From positions 873,001-937,000 of the forward strand of contig CM034139.1 of assembly GCA_019914995.1 (NCBI GenBank): 64,000 bases of DNA. The letters run 5' to 3'. Within the stretch, counting starts at the first letter, position 1. The number at the start of each line of letters is the position of its first letter. Made by a program: the position numbers and the translations under genes. Origin of the DNA: Acanthochlamys bracteata (lineage: Eukaryota; Streptophyta; Magnoliopsida; Pandanales; Velloziaceae). Under the pieces are notes generated by a model. The model made no database searches. It was not told the DNA's origin and saw only the letters and a list, made by a program, of their open reading frames with translations. Positions 45,011 through 56,415 of this stretch are shown piece by piece.

Positions 45011-46128
45011 CTTTTTGACAAAGTTAATTTTTACTTCAATTAATCTTATCAATATCATTATATCATTTATTTTATTTAAAAATATTTTTTACGAGAGCTC
45101 TTTTTTTATCTCATTATGACTATAGTATGCTTCGCATTCTATTTATATATAATGGAGACGTGAAAGTAAAACTCAAAGGGGCGGACTACGCATTCCATCT
45201 ACTATTTAGCATATTGTCGTCCATATAAATAAACGATCACAATTGAATTAGAAGAGATCTTTTTTTTTTTTAAATGAGTGCATGAGAATTATATTTTTTA
45301 CTAACAACTTTAGTTATTCTCTTTTTTATTTCATCTTAATTTTTGTATAATTTTTACTAATTTTTATAATAATCTAATTTTTTAGTTAATTTAATTTTAA
45401 TTACCAATTATCGATCGATTGATTACTTATCTGACCGATTATCAACTAATTATATATTTATTAATACTAATCGATAACTAGAATAAATTAACTAAATAAA
45501 ATTAATTATAAAAAATTAAATTATTAATAATAATAAATTAAAAAAGAAAAAAATACGTAAATTATTTGTCCTGATGCAATCATTAGCTACTAACATGCTT
45601 AACCAATCAATTTAATTTGTTCGTGAATAATTGATCATTAAAGACTTGATCAATGACCGGATAATTTTTATGGAGAAAATTATTTAAATTAACCTCCTAC
45701 CTCATACTATCTTTTTTGTTTACGACTACATTCGCAGTCCTTCCTTTTGATCAAATTATTTTGCCGACCAACATGTATTTTGTCGCTATAAGTACCGGAG
45801 AAATTTAGAAAAGAGAGATCCATCAATAGAGTCAAATATAAAGGAACGGGCGGTCAATCCCAAGTTACGATTTAATATAATAAATTTTGCGTTTTGCTAT
45901 GTCGTTGGTTGAAATCTATAATAACGAAAATCATTTATGAATCTCTTGAAACATATGAAATTTGATAACGACACCCAAATATAAATCCACAATATTATTA
46001 TTTACAGTATAATTCCGAGTACAACACAATTGATGAATAACACACACATTATTAGAACAAGTACGTAAACATGTAAACCATCAGAGCACACAACCCATTG
46101 GAGACGATGAAGTTCCTGTTTTTAGCTC
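45011..46128. other. Intergenic, AT-rich
   Basis: No gene recognised. It may contain more copia remnants at 45010-45140. The right 80-100 bp are the likely 3'UTR of the 46129-46371 gene. Confidence 0.4.
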
Positions 46129-46371
46129 TTAAATTGGGATTGCGCTGGCGACGCGAGGGTAGACGACGTTGGCAGGGTGCGCCATGATGCGGCGTCCTTT
46201 GAAGTGCCGGAACGGGTACACGATCGCTCCCAACGGCCACTCCACCAACGCTGCCAACGCGAACGCTACGAACCCAAGAGTTGGTCCTACTACCTTGCAC
46301 CGGCATGGGTTCTGCGTTGTCCCGCATTGCCAGCACGTCGGCGTGTAGCTCGGTCTCACCACGCTCGTCAT
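46129..46371 (-). CDS. Small Cys-motif membrane-segment protein, family member 2 (80 aa)
   Basis: Intact single-exon paralogue. MTSVVRPSYTPT leads to CWQCGTTQNPCRCKVVGP, then the hydrophobic stretch TLGFVAFALAALVEWPLGAI, then YPFRHFKGRRIMAHPANVVYP and ASAIPI. It is about 80% identical to member 1 after the N-terminus. GC content is clearly above the flanks, typical of a maintained coding region. TATA (TATAAAAA, 46499-46506) lies about 130 bp upstream. Its N-terminus is shorter than member 1 and longer than member 3. Function unknown. Confidence 0.85.
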   Translation of the reverse strand: MTSVVRPSYTPTCWQCGTTQNPCRCKVVGPTLGFVAFALAALVEWPLGAIVYPFRHFKGRRIMAHPANVVYPRVASAIPI

Positions 46372-47616
46372 GATTGAGAAATTCTGAGAGCTCTTTTCCT
46401 TCTAACTGTTTGCTTCTATTAAAACGGAGAAAGGTAGTTTGGGAACTTTAATCAGAAATTTGAAGATGCTCGCGATCGTGAGAACAAGCTAGGAGGGGTT
46501 TTTATAAAGTTCGATGACGGCAATGTTCGATGACGTGGTTATTCTGGATGTATCTTGTGATTCTTACGTAGCAAAAGTATGGACACGTGTTAGAAAATCA
46601 GGATGTTGTAAGGTTAGTTGGTGGTGTTTTGTTGAGTACGTGGGTGCTCTATGTTATTTCAGCTGAGCTGTTTGATTCATGTGTTTTGCGTGCTGTTGTT
46701 TACGCGTTAGGTTTCAATTAAGTTCGTATTTCAAAAAACTAAAAGGTAAGAAATAAAAATTTTTTAAAATTGAAATGAAAATAAAATTTAATATTTATAT
46801 TTTAATAAGTTTCTAAAATATATTAAAATTAAAAAATATAATTATATTAAAAAATATATAAATAAAAAAATTAGAATTAAAATTCTATATATAAAAATAA
46901 AATTTTAAATTTTTATATAATTGAAATATATAAACTATTTAGAATATAAAATTCGGTAAAATGAAGTTATGAGTGTTTGAAACACACCACTAAATTTCTC
47001 ACCTTTACGATGCATGCCAAGCTGACGTGAAATTTTAATTTGGATATGACTTTTCATGATTCGTGGTGCTTTATTTAAATAATATTTTGATTTGTAATTG
47101 GCTTGTTTTCTAACTTTTTTCAATTTCAAAATTTAAGGTCACGTTGTAAACTTTTTAATTATTTTTTAAAATTTTATAATAAAAAACTTTTATATTGCTA
47201 AACTTTCTTATTCAAAAAAATTCTTTTATTTAAAAAAATGTCAAAAGCATTTTTAAATACATACGGAATTCATTTTACATGAATTTTACCCAAAAATAAT
47301 AAAAGGTGCTACCAAATAAATAACCTTATTAACTAAGACAAAATGTTTTTGGTTCTTGTATCATAGTGATTTCTGATTAGGCCTTGCTTCCTACATTGGG
47401 CCTCTATTTCCCCTCCTACCAGGCTTGCTATATGGGCCAGTAAAACTTCATTATAAGTAATTATTACGGGTGGTAATTTGAAATTAAATAAGTTAATTTT
47501 GAATTGTGTTTTTAAATTAGATTATATATTGCCACGTCAATAATTATGGCTTTTATCTTTTCTTTCAGTTATATTTTTTTCACCCGATGATGACATTTTT
47601 TTTTCAATTTTTTTTA
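46372..47616. other. Promoter of family member 2 and AT-rich spacer
   Basis: 46372-46720 is the presumed promoter and leader of the gene at 46371. The rest is AT-rich with A/T-run repeats (46735-46960 and 47130-47310, perhaps family M). No other gene. Confidence 0.4.
46499..46506 (-). promoter_or_regulatory. TATA box of family member 2
   Basis: TATAAAAA on the minus strand about 130 bp before the ATG. Confidence 0.6.
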
Positions 47617-47847
47617 GGACGTGTTTACTAACACTTCCAAACTCAATTTTTTTAATTTATTTTTAATATAAAATACATATAAAATTAAAATAAAATTTTT
47701 TTATTAATAAATTTAAAATTTTAATTTTAAAACTTATTATAAATATTAAATTAATATATATTTTTATTTTTTATTAAATATTTTTAATTTTTAAATTAAC
47801 TTTTAAAAAATTTACTTCACTCATTTTTTTTTAAAGTAAACACGCCC
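47617..47847. mobile_element. Tourist-like MITE, 231 bp
   Basis: Termini GGACGTGTTTACT / AGTAAACACGCCC (one mismatch) with TTA on both sides (47614-47616, 47848-47850). Same family as 41006-41260. Confidence 0.75.
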
Positions 47848-47988
47848 TTAGTATCTAAAGCTTTAAATATCTCAAATTTCAATTCTCTCATCTGAATTAG
47901 AATTTCGAGGAGTTCATATAAAAAAGCAACAACACGAACACTGATCAGGGGAATCGAATTCCTGACTTATATTAAAGAGTTTGCAAAA

Positions 47989-48639
47989 TTAAGGAATCGC
48001 TAAAGTGGATCTACATATTGGACAAGAAAGCTTGACTACAAGCCAATCCATGATACATCTATCATGAAAGAAATGTCCACAACTAGGCATCTTCTTCAAC
48101 TCCATACCACCTTGAAAACTATCCAAACAGATAGCACACACATCATCGGCGTTACCCGAGCAACCGTAACTGTAAACGACGGTCTGCAACTGCTCCGCGA
48201 TGTCTTCTTTAAAGTTTATCTCTGCAACTTGAATCTGCGCTTCAATATCAAGCGCGCAATCACCTAAGTCTCTCGCCGCCATCATCGATCGGAAGATGAA
48301 CGCGGTTATCGCGTTGTCCAAGGACATGATCGATTCGACATGTCCAATACGGTTTAACGTCAGCAGCCAGAGTTGAACCTGACAAAGTTTCAACTTCACG
48401 ATATTTAGCATCAGTTCACGTAACCGGACGAATTCTTCGATGGTGGATGTGTAGGGCAAGACATAAACCGGAGGATCTTGTTCGCCGTTTGACGGTGGAT
48501 AGACTCTGGCGATCAAACGGAAGCATGCTTCGGCGTTGAGATTATTGACGCTGGTTTCCTGTTGGTGGTTTTGGATACGAGGAAATTTGGACCTTAGCTT
48601 CAGTGAGACGTACCGGCCGGCGACGTAGGTGCTTTCCAT
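47989..48639 (-). CDS. RING-H2 finger protein, probable E3 ubiquitin ligase (216 aa)
   Basis: Single exon. The C-terminus (about residues 165-212) is a complete C3H2C3 RING: CAICLDSF, then PSCGHFFHDRCIMDWL, then CPICRSTLAIP, with all eight metal ligands and the Trp after the H2 pair. The N-terminal 160 residues have no motif I know. They are rich in helix formers, with FVRLRELMLNIVKLKLCQVQLWLL amphipathic in part. There is no transmembrane segment, unlike the ATL family. RING-H2 proteins bring an E2 to a substrate. The substrate here is unknown. The ATG at 48639 is preferred; the open frame extends two codons further only through a TTG. TATATAATA-like sequence lies about 60 bp upstream. Confidence 0.85.
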   Translation of the reverse strand: MESTYVAGRYVSLKLRSKFPRIQNHQQETSVNNLNAEACFRLIARVYPPSNGEQDPPVYVLPYTSTIEEFVRLRELMLNIVKLKLCQVQLWLLTLNRIGHVESIMSLDNAITAFIFRSMMAARDLGDCALDIEAQIQVAEINFKEDIAEQLQTVVYSYGCSGNADDVCAICLDSFQGGMELKKMPSCGHFFHDRCIMDWLVVKLSCPICRSTLAIP

Positions 48640-50020
48640 GTTCAACTTAAAATACCTAGCAGCGAATCAAGAAATCTGTAATTCTTTATTTCTTCAATAT
48701 ATTATATAGAGGTATATACAGTACTTAGAGTCCAACTAGGTTACTTGTACTTTCTTAATTAATAGAGACTAGGCTAAATTATTGTAAATTATTAAATACT
48801 TTTGATCATAAATTATTTCGATCATATATAAATTATAAAAATTATGTATGATTTCAATCAGGTTGATATACGGAAAGCTATTAGCTAGTAGTATTATAAA
48901 CTACTCACGGTGTATGTGCTTCCATACGTATTGAAGGAGTATGTTGTCTTGAAATATTATACAATTTTAACTGATTGTAGGTAAATTTCAGAAATAAATT
49001 CAATAAAAAATTAAATTCAGTCCAAAAAGCTAAAATTTTAAAATTTAGTGTTAATATAAATCAATATAATTTTTTTAAAAGTATTTTAATTTAAATTTAA
49101 TTTTTAAAAATTCAAATTTATTCAAGGAAAACACTTTACCTTAGAATTTGAATTCAAATTTTTATCAAAATACTTTTAATGTATTTAAAATAATATAAAT
49201 ATAATTTATTTTTACAAAATAATATTTTATTTTATATAAGTTTTATTCTTAAAAACAAATATTAGTGGATATTTGGGAACATATATTTATATTAATTTTA
49301 ATGTAAAATAATATAGAAAATTTTAGAATTTTATTATTAATTATTTTAATTTAGTATTTATTTTCAAAATTACAAAAAAATTAGAATTTTTTTTTCAATA
49401 AGTAACCCTAAATATCTTCTTATAAACTTTGAACTTATTCTTTAATTTATTTTAAAATTTCATTTATTTTGAAAGTTATTTTAATTATTTATATTAAAAA
49501 CAAATTTGAATAAAGTGAAATTTGTGATGTAAACTTACTCCTAAAGGTCGAAAAAATTCAAAAGGACATAAATGTCGAATTTGAATTTGTTGATGAAGAA
49601 TAATTTGAGACCTTCACGTAATGCAAAACGATAAGTACTACATTTTTAACACTTCTTCCAGAATTCGAATTTAGAATTTCCAGATTCGTTGTTAGTGTAG
49701 TTACATGGTTAAAACCTGTATACAGAATCCTACGCAGAAGAACGAGAACTTCAGCAACCCTACGACGGAAGTAGGGATCAATACATAAATTTGTTTTCCG
49801 TCACAAAAATAAAGGTGATAATAGCGATTCTTCTAGCGATCCTAAGCAAATTCATGTTTTATTATTTGCCAAAATATATACATATACAGCAACCACTGCA
49901 ATCAACATCTGAGTGCCATTTTTTCAAGGTCACCCAAATTCCTAGACAATTAAGAACAGAAAAACCCAAACAAAGAAACATAAGTTAAACCCAGACGATC
50001 ACATTTTCATTTCAAACATT
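48640..50020. other. RING gene promoter, AT-rich spacer and 3' end of the next gene
   Basis: 48640-48760 holds the leader and TATA-like sequence of the RING gene. 49000-49520 is A/T-run repeat DNA. 49790-50020 borders the 3'UTR of the 50021-50242 gene. An open 65-codon stretch at 49791-49988 on the plus strand looks like chance. Confidence 0.4.
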
Positions 50021-50242
50021 TCAGATAGGGATCGCATTGGTAACAGAAGGGTAGACAACAGTAGAAGGGTGCGCCATGATCTTTCTCCCCTTCATGTGCT
50101 TGAACGGGTACACCAGCATCCCTAGTGGCCATTCGATCAACGCAGCCACCGCAAAAGCCAAGAACCCCACCGTCGGTCCGACCACCTTGCACCGGCATGG
50201 GTTCTGAGTCGTGCCGCACTGTACACAGATCGGAACAAACAT
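50021..50242 (-). CDS. Small Cys-motif membrane-segment protein, family member 3 (73 aa)
   Basis: Intact, shortest member. MFVPICVQCGTTQNPCRCKV starts almost directly with the Cys block. The hydrophobic segment is VGFLAFAVAALIEWPLGMLV, followed by YPFKHMKGRKIMAHPSTVVYP and TNAIPI. It shares the NPCRCKVVGP, EWPLG, KGR and AIPI anchors with members 1 and 2 but differs in more residues (K for R, S for A). It may be the oldest branch of the cluster. TATATAA box about 100 bp upstream. The constant part starts within a few codons of the ATG, so the variable N-terminus seems dispensable. Confidence 0.85.
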   Translation of the reverse strand: MFVPICVQCGTTQNPCRCKVVGPTVGFLAFAVAALIEWPLGMLVYPFKHMKGRKIMAHPSTVVYPSVTNAIPI

Positions 50243-50743
50243 TTTATCTCGAGGTTTCTTCTTCTACCTTTGAGTGAGATGTTTTACTCATTGAAAAACC
50301 AAGAATATGACAGCGAGACGAGTAGCGGCTTTGGTTCCTTTATATAAGATTAGGCACCTCGCTTGTATAGAGACACATCAGAAGAAACGTGGCGGATTCT
50401 CTGTTGTTGTAATGGCTTATAAAGCTCCATCTAGATGCTTCTCCCTTGTTAAGTGTTCAGTAGAGTGTTGGAACTTGATAGAAGTCGCTAATTGCTATTA
50501 CATATATGACTCGTTCCGTTTTGGATGTATTTATTTTGAAATAAAATTTTTTTTAAATAAATTAAAAAACTAAATTACAGATATCAAAGTTTTATTAAAA
50601 ATCAATTTTTATATATGTATTTAATAATAAATTTAAAATTGAATTTGAAATAAAATTAATAAAAAAGTTTATTTTAAATACGTATTTATTTTATATTAAA
50701 TGTGAGTGGATAAAAATATATTTTGGATGCCGGATAAACGCAC
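50243..50743. other. Promoter of family member 3 and AT-rich spacer
   Basis: The TATA box is at 50338-50346. An 88-codon plus-strand open stretch (50307-50573) overlaps the promoter and has no recognisable similarity. From 50530 on the sequence is A/T-run DNA. Confidence 0.4.
50338..50346 (-). promoter_or_regulatory. TATA box of family member 3
   Basis: CTTATATAAAG-type sequence on the minus strand about 100 bp before the ATG. Confidence 0.55.
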
Positions 50744-50751
50744 CTTTTATG

Positions 50752-51301
50752 TAAGGGTGGCAAATTTTGATCCGATCCAAAAACTCGACCGTACCTAATC
50801 CAAAAAAATTGGGTTCGAGTCAGGCCCTAATCGGATCCGAGTCAATTTCGGATCGATCTGAAATTGACCTAAATATTAAACAAATTCGGATAGATCCGAA
50901 ATTAATTCGTTTAATTATTTATATAGTATATATTATTTAATAATTAGAGAATAATAGTATAAAATTGAATTTAATTTGCATATATATATTTTTGAGTTTA
51001 TCTTAATGTAACTAATTTTTCTTAATTTATAAATTTAGTAAAATTAATATTTTTTTAAGATATATCATAATTAATAATTTTTATATATTATTGCTAAAAA
51101 TTAATATTTATAAATTTATTTAATAATTTTAATTATTAAATAGGTCAATCAGAATTCAATTCGGTTATTAAAAATGTTGGAATATGGTTGACACTTTTGA
51201 CCAATATAAATAAATGGGTCGGATTAGGATTGAACAATTTTGATTCGATTATTATATGGATCGATCCGAAATCGATTCATATACCCGAATTGTCACCCCT
51301 A
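50752..51301 (-). mobile_element. hAT-type MITE, 550 bp, with perfect 8-bp target duplication
   Basis: Termini TAAGGGTGGCAAATT and (inverted) TAGGGGTGACAATT. Flanked on both sides by CTTTTATG (50744-50751 and 51302-51309). The interior is AT-rich with GGATC/GATCC-rich subterminal parts. It is in reverse orientation to the copy at 55663-56213. No transposase. Confidence 0.85.
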
Positions 51302-51309
51302 CTTTTATG

Positions 51310-51970
51310 GAAGGAGCTTTTGAAGAAAATATCAGAATTCTCTTTTAATTGGTTTAAATTAAACTTTATAAAATTAAATTTGGTAAAGTATATAAGTGGT
51401 TACGAGAAATACATTGGAGGTAAATATAGTGAGTATGAGATAGACCAAAATATAAAAAGTAAGTGAAGAAAGGGTATAGTTAAGATATTTTCTAAAATAT
51501 ATTTTAGGATAGCTAAACAATGTTTTAAAGAATTATTTATTTAAATATTTAAAATTTTCTATTAAGTTTAAAAAATTATGTATAATTGTATACTTTTATT
51601 ATTCTTTTTAAATTATATAAATGCTACATATTGTCATGCCAATATATCAAAAAGTACCTCCAAAAATCATATTAGAAAAATCTAAATTATTTTCAACTTG
51701 CCAAATATGTGCTATAGAGACGTTTGGAATTACTTTTCAAGTCTTTATTATATTCAAAATAAAACCTATAAACTTTCTATACTACACTATAAAAAAAATT
51801 TTAAAATCTAAAAATATTTAAAATATATATATATATTAGAAATTTTGTATGTATAATTTTTAATACTTTTATATAGGTTAAAAATAATTAAAATTTTAGG
51901 ATATTTTTTTTAAAATTTAATTTTGTAAGAACTTTTAAATGTACACTAAATAAGCTCCTAAAATGAAACT
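51310..51970. other. Intergenic, AT-rich
   Basis: A/T-run DNA, with a possible family M repeat at about 51720-51910 (begins CGTTTGGAATTAC). No gene. Confidence 0.4.
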
Positions 51971-51973
51971 ATA

Positions 51974-54365
51974 GAGCATGTTTGGCTATGCTTATTTAGA
52001 ACTTTTACTTTTAAAAAACACTTAATAGTAAAAGTTGTATTTGGTTGTACCTACTTTTATAAAAAAATGAACAGCTTGTTTTCCTCTAAAAAACGCATCA
52101 AAATGATGCTTTTTGAAAAAGCCATATAGAAGCTTATTTTTACAGTATTTTATTCATGCTAAATTAGAAAAATAACAGTAGTACATAAATCATCCTACCT
52201 CTGCTTTTCTCTCACAGCTCTTCTATTTTCATCTCTTTGAGCACTACGATCTTCCGGCATACAAGCTTCTTCTCTGTCAACGTCCACCTATCCTTTGCTT
52301 CTAGATTTTATCTTCGTCTCTGTCCATCGCTGTCGTCTTTTCACTAACTTTTACCGCAAGAAAGTAGAATTAGAATTTTCACCATACCTCTTCGCCGAAC
52401 TTCCGACTGCGGTAAGAAACTAATATTCGTCTCCTTACTCAATAATATTTTTGTCTTCATCAATTGAGTTGAATTTCAACTTATTTTAGAGATTGCATTA
52501 TCGAACCGGTTAAATTGATTTGGACGAATTTCGGCCACCGGCATGCTAATTAACGTGTTAACATTTTTCTCTTAATTCTGTTTTAATTGTTTGCGTCTCG
52601 TAAGTGTTCGAATTTTCTTCTAGCCGATTGTTTAGTTTTCTAAAACATTTGTGTTTTACTTGTTCGAGAGTTTCTTTTCTTGATTGAAGGGATTGAGTTG
52701 CTTTGTTAGCTTGACTTGTTAAACATATGTTGAATGCTTGTGATTACATCACCAAATTTGTTTAGTTATTAACTACTTAATATGGAAGAGAGTATTAGAA
52801 AGCTATTGTTTTGATTAAATGTTGGGGTGTCTTGTTTGTTTTGGATGGTATGAAGCCAATTGAAGATTTGTATGTTTGGTAGGTGGTAGTAGTGATTGAG
52901 TTTGTTATGCTTTTATTGTTGGGAAAGACAGATTCTTAGTGACAAATTAGGATAAGGTGAAGCAATCAAAGATTTCTGATCGTCTTTATGGTAATCTTAA
53001 TGAAGTTTGATTTAGTTTCTGCTTTTATTGTTGTCAAAGATTGGCTCTTTGTGTTTATTTGGAAGGAAACGCAACACTAAATGGCTTAGGTTTTTTTATC
53101 CTTATGGAGTTTGTGAGTTTTTCTATGTTCAAAAAATTAAAACCGGAGGACGTGCTAATGTATAAGTAGTTCAAGATATTAAAACTTTCAGATTTTTTTT
53201 TTCTTTAACATGCAACCATCCAAAATTTTTTGTGTTGTTGAATATGAATTGGTGAAACATGATGGTAGTGGAGTACTTTCATTACGATAACTTGATATCA
53301 GTTTGATATTAGGCTTTATTGAAACATAGTTGTTGAAACATGATTAATGATATACATTGTTATTCATTCTAACAATTGGTGATTATACATGGGTAGCAGG
53401 GAAGCTATTGTGCTTCAGTGTCCAATGTAGAGATAAATATGCTGAACTAGGATTTATTATGCTAGGATTGTTTTCCTGCTGTCCACTGTCCAACTAAACT
53501 TGGATTGTTTGTTATGCCGAACATAATATCTTTGCATTTTGTTGCTAACTATTATGAACATTTGATGCTTCAAAAACATGGTATGAATGGACTCTGTGTT
53601 GTGGTGATGCAGCATACTTGTTGTGTATATTGAAATGTGCCTATTTGATTACATTGATAATGCATGGCTCTGGGGGAAGTATAGTAGTGATCTTTCTATT
53701 ATATTTTGATATTCTGGTTTGTACAAATAAGGCTTCCAGTTAATTTTTTGAAAAACTTGCATTTGTCTCATTTCATGATTGTAGTTGCTTACGGTAAAAA
53801 ACTTAAGATTGCTCTTGGAATTTCTATATGAAAATGCTTAAAGAGGGCGTTTGAGAGTGCTTATAAAATAGAGCTTTTCTGAGATGAAAAATATTTTTAT
53901 TTTTTTTAAGAAAAGAGTTCTATTTTTTTTACTTTTAAAAAAATAATAAAAATATGTAATAAAAAGATCTAATTCTGTAGAATTTTTTTATACTTTCTAA
54001 ATTTTTAAATAAATTTTTTATATATTTATAAAATATGTATTGAAAAATATAAAATGAAAAAAAATTGTAAAACAGCGTTTGAAAAGTGAGAAGATGTTGC
54101 AAAAGATTATGTTGAGGACATGAACTATGTTGTAAGGATATTTCAGTTATTATATATTTGATTCATTTATAAGCACAAATTTAATCAAATATATATTCAA
54201 TTTTTTTTTACGAAAAAATTTTAAGCAGTAAAAATTTATCCAAATAGAATGTAGAGAAAAGCTACTTTCTCATCAAAAACTCAACAGCCGTTTTTCTCAA
54301 TAAAAATATATAAATAACAATTTTCATCCAAAAATTTTTAATTTAAAGTTTAGCCAAACATGGCC
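51974..54365 (+). mobile_element. Non-autonomous DNA transposon E2 (2.39 kb)
   Basis: Inverted termini GAGCATGTTTGGCTA / GGCCATGTTTGGCTA (13 of 15 match), flanked by ATA at 51971-51973 and 54366-54368, a 3-bp duplication. Ends align with those of E1 (35514-38253) in reverse. Near the left end a CT-rich leader-like stretch (52190-52410) ends at CTGCG/GTAAGAAAC, a good splice donor, as in transposase genes with a leader intron. Beyond it the 1.4 kb to 53840 has intron-like base composition and no transposase. A family M repeat (53846-54078) is nested near the right end. Confidence 0.6.
53846..54078. repeat. AT-rich MITE-like repeat (family M), nested in E2
   Basis: GGGCGTTTGAGAGTGCTT at the left, AAAACAGCGTTTG at the right. 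Aligns with the reverse complement of 35205-35445, including the TACTTTCTAAATTTTTAAAT core. Confidence 0.5.
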
Positions 54366-54514
54366 ATAATTTGATTTGAAATGGATTGATCCAACGGGTG
54401 GTCGGAATATGAACCACTATTGTATTCTTACAAAAACTAATATTAGATGTAATTACGAGATACAATTTTATTGTGGAAACTACAATTATATAATTAATTA
54501 AGTATTTTTAGGAA

Positions 54515-54745
54515 GCGTTTAGCTAAACTTTTTAGAATATTATTTTTTTAATTTTCAGTTCATAATCTTGAATATATTTTTAATAATTAAAAATTTTATT
54601 TACAATTTTAAAAATTATAAGAAATTCTAAACATAATAAAAGATTTTATTATTTATTATTTATTATTTTTAAATAAAAAATAAATTTATTTTAAAAAATA
54701 TATACTTAACTTTACCTATTAAAAAAATTTATTTTAAAATTACTC
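54515..54745. repeat. AT-rich MITE-like repeat (family M)
   Basis: Begins GGAAGCGTTTAGCTAAAC. The interior is A/T runs with an ATTATTTATTATTTATTATTT tract. No target duplication is obvious. Confidence 0.35.
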
Positions 54746-54819
54746 GCGCCTCCGTCCCCGTTCCTACGAAGGTAATCTGGCAATCACTTGTGGACATAGT
54801 TCAACTTGTGCTCCAATTT

Positions 54820-55015
54820 GTTTTTCTAACATTTTTTTTAATTTTTAATTTTATATTTTTTAATATATATTATATAAATATATAAAATATTTATTTAAAA
54901 ATTAAAAAATATATAAAAATTTACGTAATAAAATTTTTTATTATATATTTTTATTATTTTTTTAAAATAATAAAAATATTTTTTATTTTAGAAAAATTAT
55001 ATCACATAAGTAATT
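54820..55015. repeat. AT-rich MITE-like repeat (family M)
   Basis: Same order of A/T runs as 35205-35445 (TATATTTTTTAATATATATT, then the poly-T arm and the poly-A arm). Confidence 0.4.
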
Positions 55016-55645
55016 TCAAATCGCACACTCTTGAATAGAGTTAAAGTTTGCATCCCAGCAGAAGCAGTGAAATGTCCATCGATAATACTTCTTTTTTTAT
55101 TTGGGTGATTAATAAACTTCCCATTTGAAATGTATGAACCTCCACTCTTATTAATGATTTCATAATCCATATGTTAAAGTCTAAATTCCATAACGCGTCG
55201 AACGATTAACTAAAACTCTAAGTTCCTTTAAAGCATTTTTTAAAATACCAAAACTATACTTTCTTTCGTCAAAAATAAAATTCACTATCAATTAGGAACT
55301 TCAATTTTCAAGTCTCACTTATGTGTAACTCACTTCTTCACATTTAAAACACACTTTTAAGAGTATGTTATAATTACTGTCATGATCTTCAAAAACTCTA
55401 TCTACACAAATGCCCTAACTAGTGAATTTCTAATTTAATATTATTTTGAATTATATTATCTTATAATAAACTTATTTTAAAATTATTTAAAAATATATAT
55501 TTGAATTATTTTGTTAACAAAAATGTTCTAACTATTCTCATGATCTTCAACTGTATCTAAATGCCCGGATCAGTGTTTCTGAAAATTTGGAGATGAATGA
55601 ATACAATTTAGCATAATAAAATTGCATCGCTGGAGTTTGACTTTG
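55016..55645. other. Intergenic
   Basis: Moderately AT-rich, no coding and no recognised repeat. It ends at the left terminus of a Tourist-like MITE. Confidence 0.35.
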
Positions 55646-56415
55646 GGCTTGTTTATAACACATAAGGGTGGCAATTTAAATTCCTAGACCGGTTCCACAT
55701 CGATTCATATAATAATTGGATCAAAATTGTTCAATCCTAATTCGATCTATTTATTTATATTATCAATCCTAATCCAACCTATTTATAATCAGATCAAACT
55801 CGGATCGATCCATTTAATATTTATATTTATTAAAATAAAAATAATAAATATTAATTTTTAATAATAATATATATATAATATTAATTATGATATATTTAAA
55901 AAGAAAAATATTAATTTTGACAAAATTTATAAATTAAATAAAAATTAGTTAAATTAAGATAAATTTAAAAATTATATATATACACATTAAAATTAAAATT
56001 TTTTGCTATTATTTTCTAATTATTAAGTAATATATACTATATAAATAATTAAACGGATCAATTTCGGGTCGACTCAAATCCGACTCGAACCTGTTTAAAA
56101 TTTTCGGATCATTTTCAGGTCGATCTGAACTCGACTAATGGTTGACCCAAATCTTATTTTTTCGGATCAATTTCGGATCTGATTTTCGGATCTGATCGAA
56201 TTTGCCACCCCTAATAACACGCTAAAATCATTTTTTTGGAACTTACTTTCAAAATTAAACTAAATAAAATTTAAAATATATTTTTTGATAAAAAATTTAT
56301 TTTGAAATTTAATTTTATAATTTATTTTGAATACAAAATAAATATAAAAATAAATTTTTAATTTATTTTTTAGAAACTTCATTTTAAAAGTGAGTCTAAC
56401 ATTAAGGTAAACACG
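55646..56415. mobile_element. Tourist-like MITE split by a hAT-type MITE
   Basis: Left terminus GGGCTTGTTTATAACAC (about 55646) and right terminus GGTAAACACGTTC (to about 56415) pair as diverged inverted ends of the 41006-41260 family. Between them, 55663-56213 is the nested hAT-type element. Removing it and one duplication leaves about 200 bp, close to the other copies. Confidence 0.5.
55663..56213 (+). mobile_element. hAT-type MITE, 551 bp
   Basis: Termini TAAGGGTGGCAATTT and (inverted) TAGGGGTGGCAAATT. Flanks ATAACACA (55655-55662) and ATAACACG (56214-56221) match at 7 of 8 bases. Same family as 50752-51301 and the partial copy at 34716-34917. Confidence 0.8.

Noticed and set aside
46177..46377. 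Plus-strand ORF over the second Cys-motif gene
   Set aside because: It is antisense to a well-supported conserved gene. Its Arg/His-rich content is a shadow of that gene's codons.
50307..50573. 88-codon ORF on the plus strand
   Set aside because: It overlaps the TATA box and promoter of the minus-strand Cys-motif gene and runs into A/T repeat DNA. No known motif.
50530..50743. Possible Tourist-like MITE ending GGATAAACGCACC
   Set aside because: The right end resembles the family, but no matching left terminus or TTA duplication could be found.
51188..51466. 92-codon ORF on the plus strand
   Set aside because: Its first half is the terminus of the hAT-type MITE. No conserved protein features.
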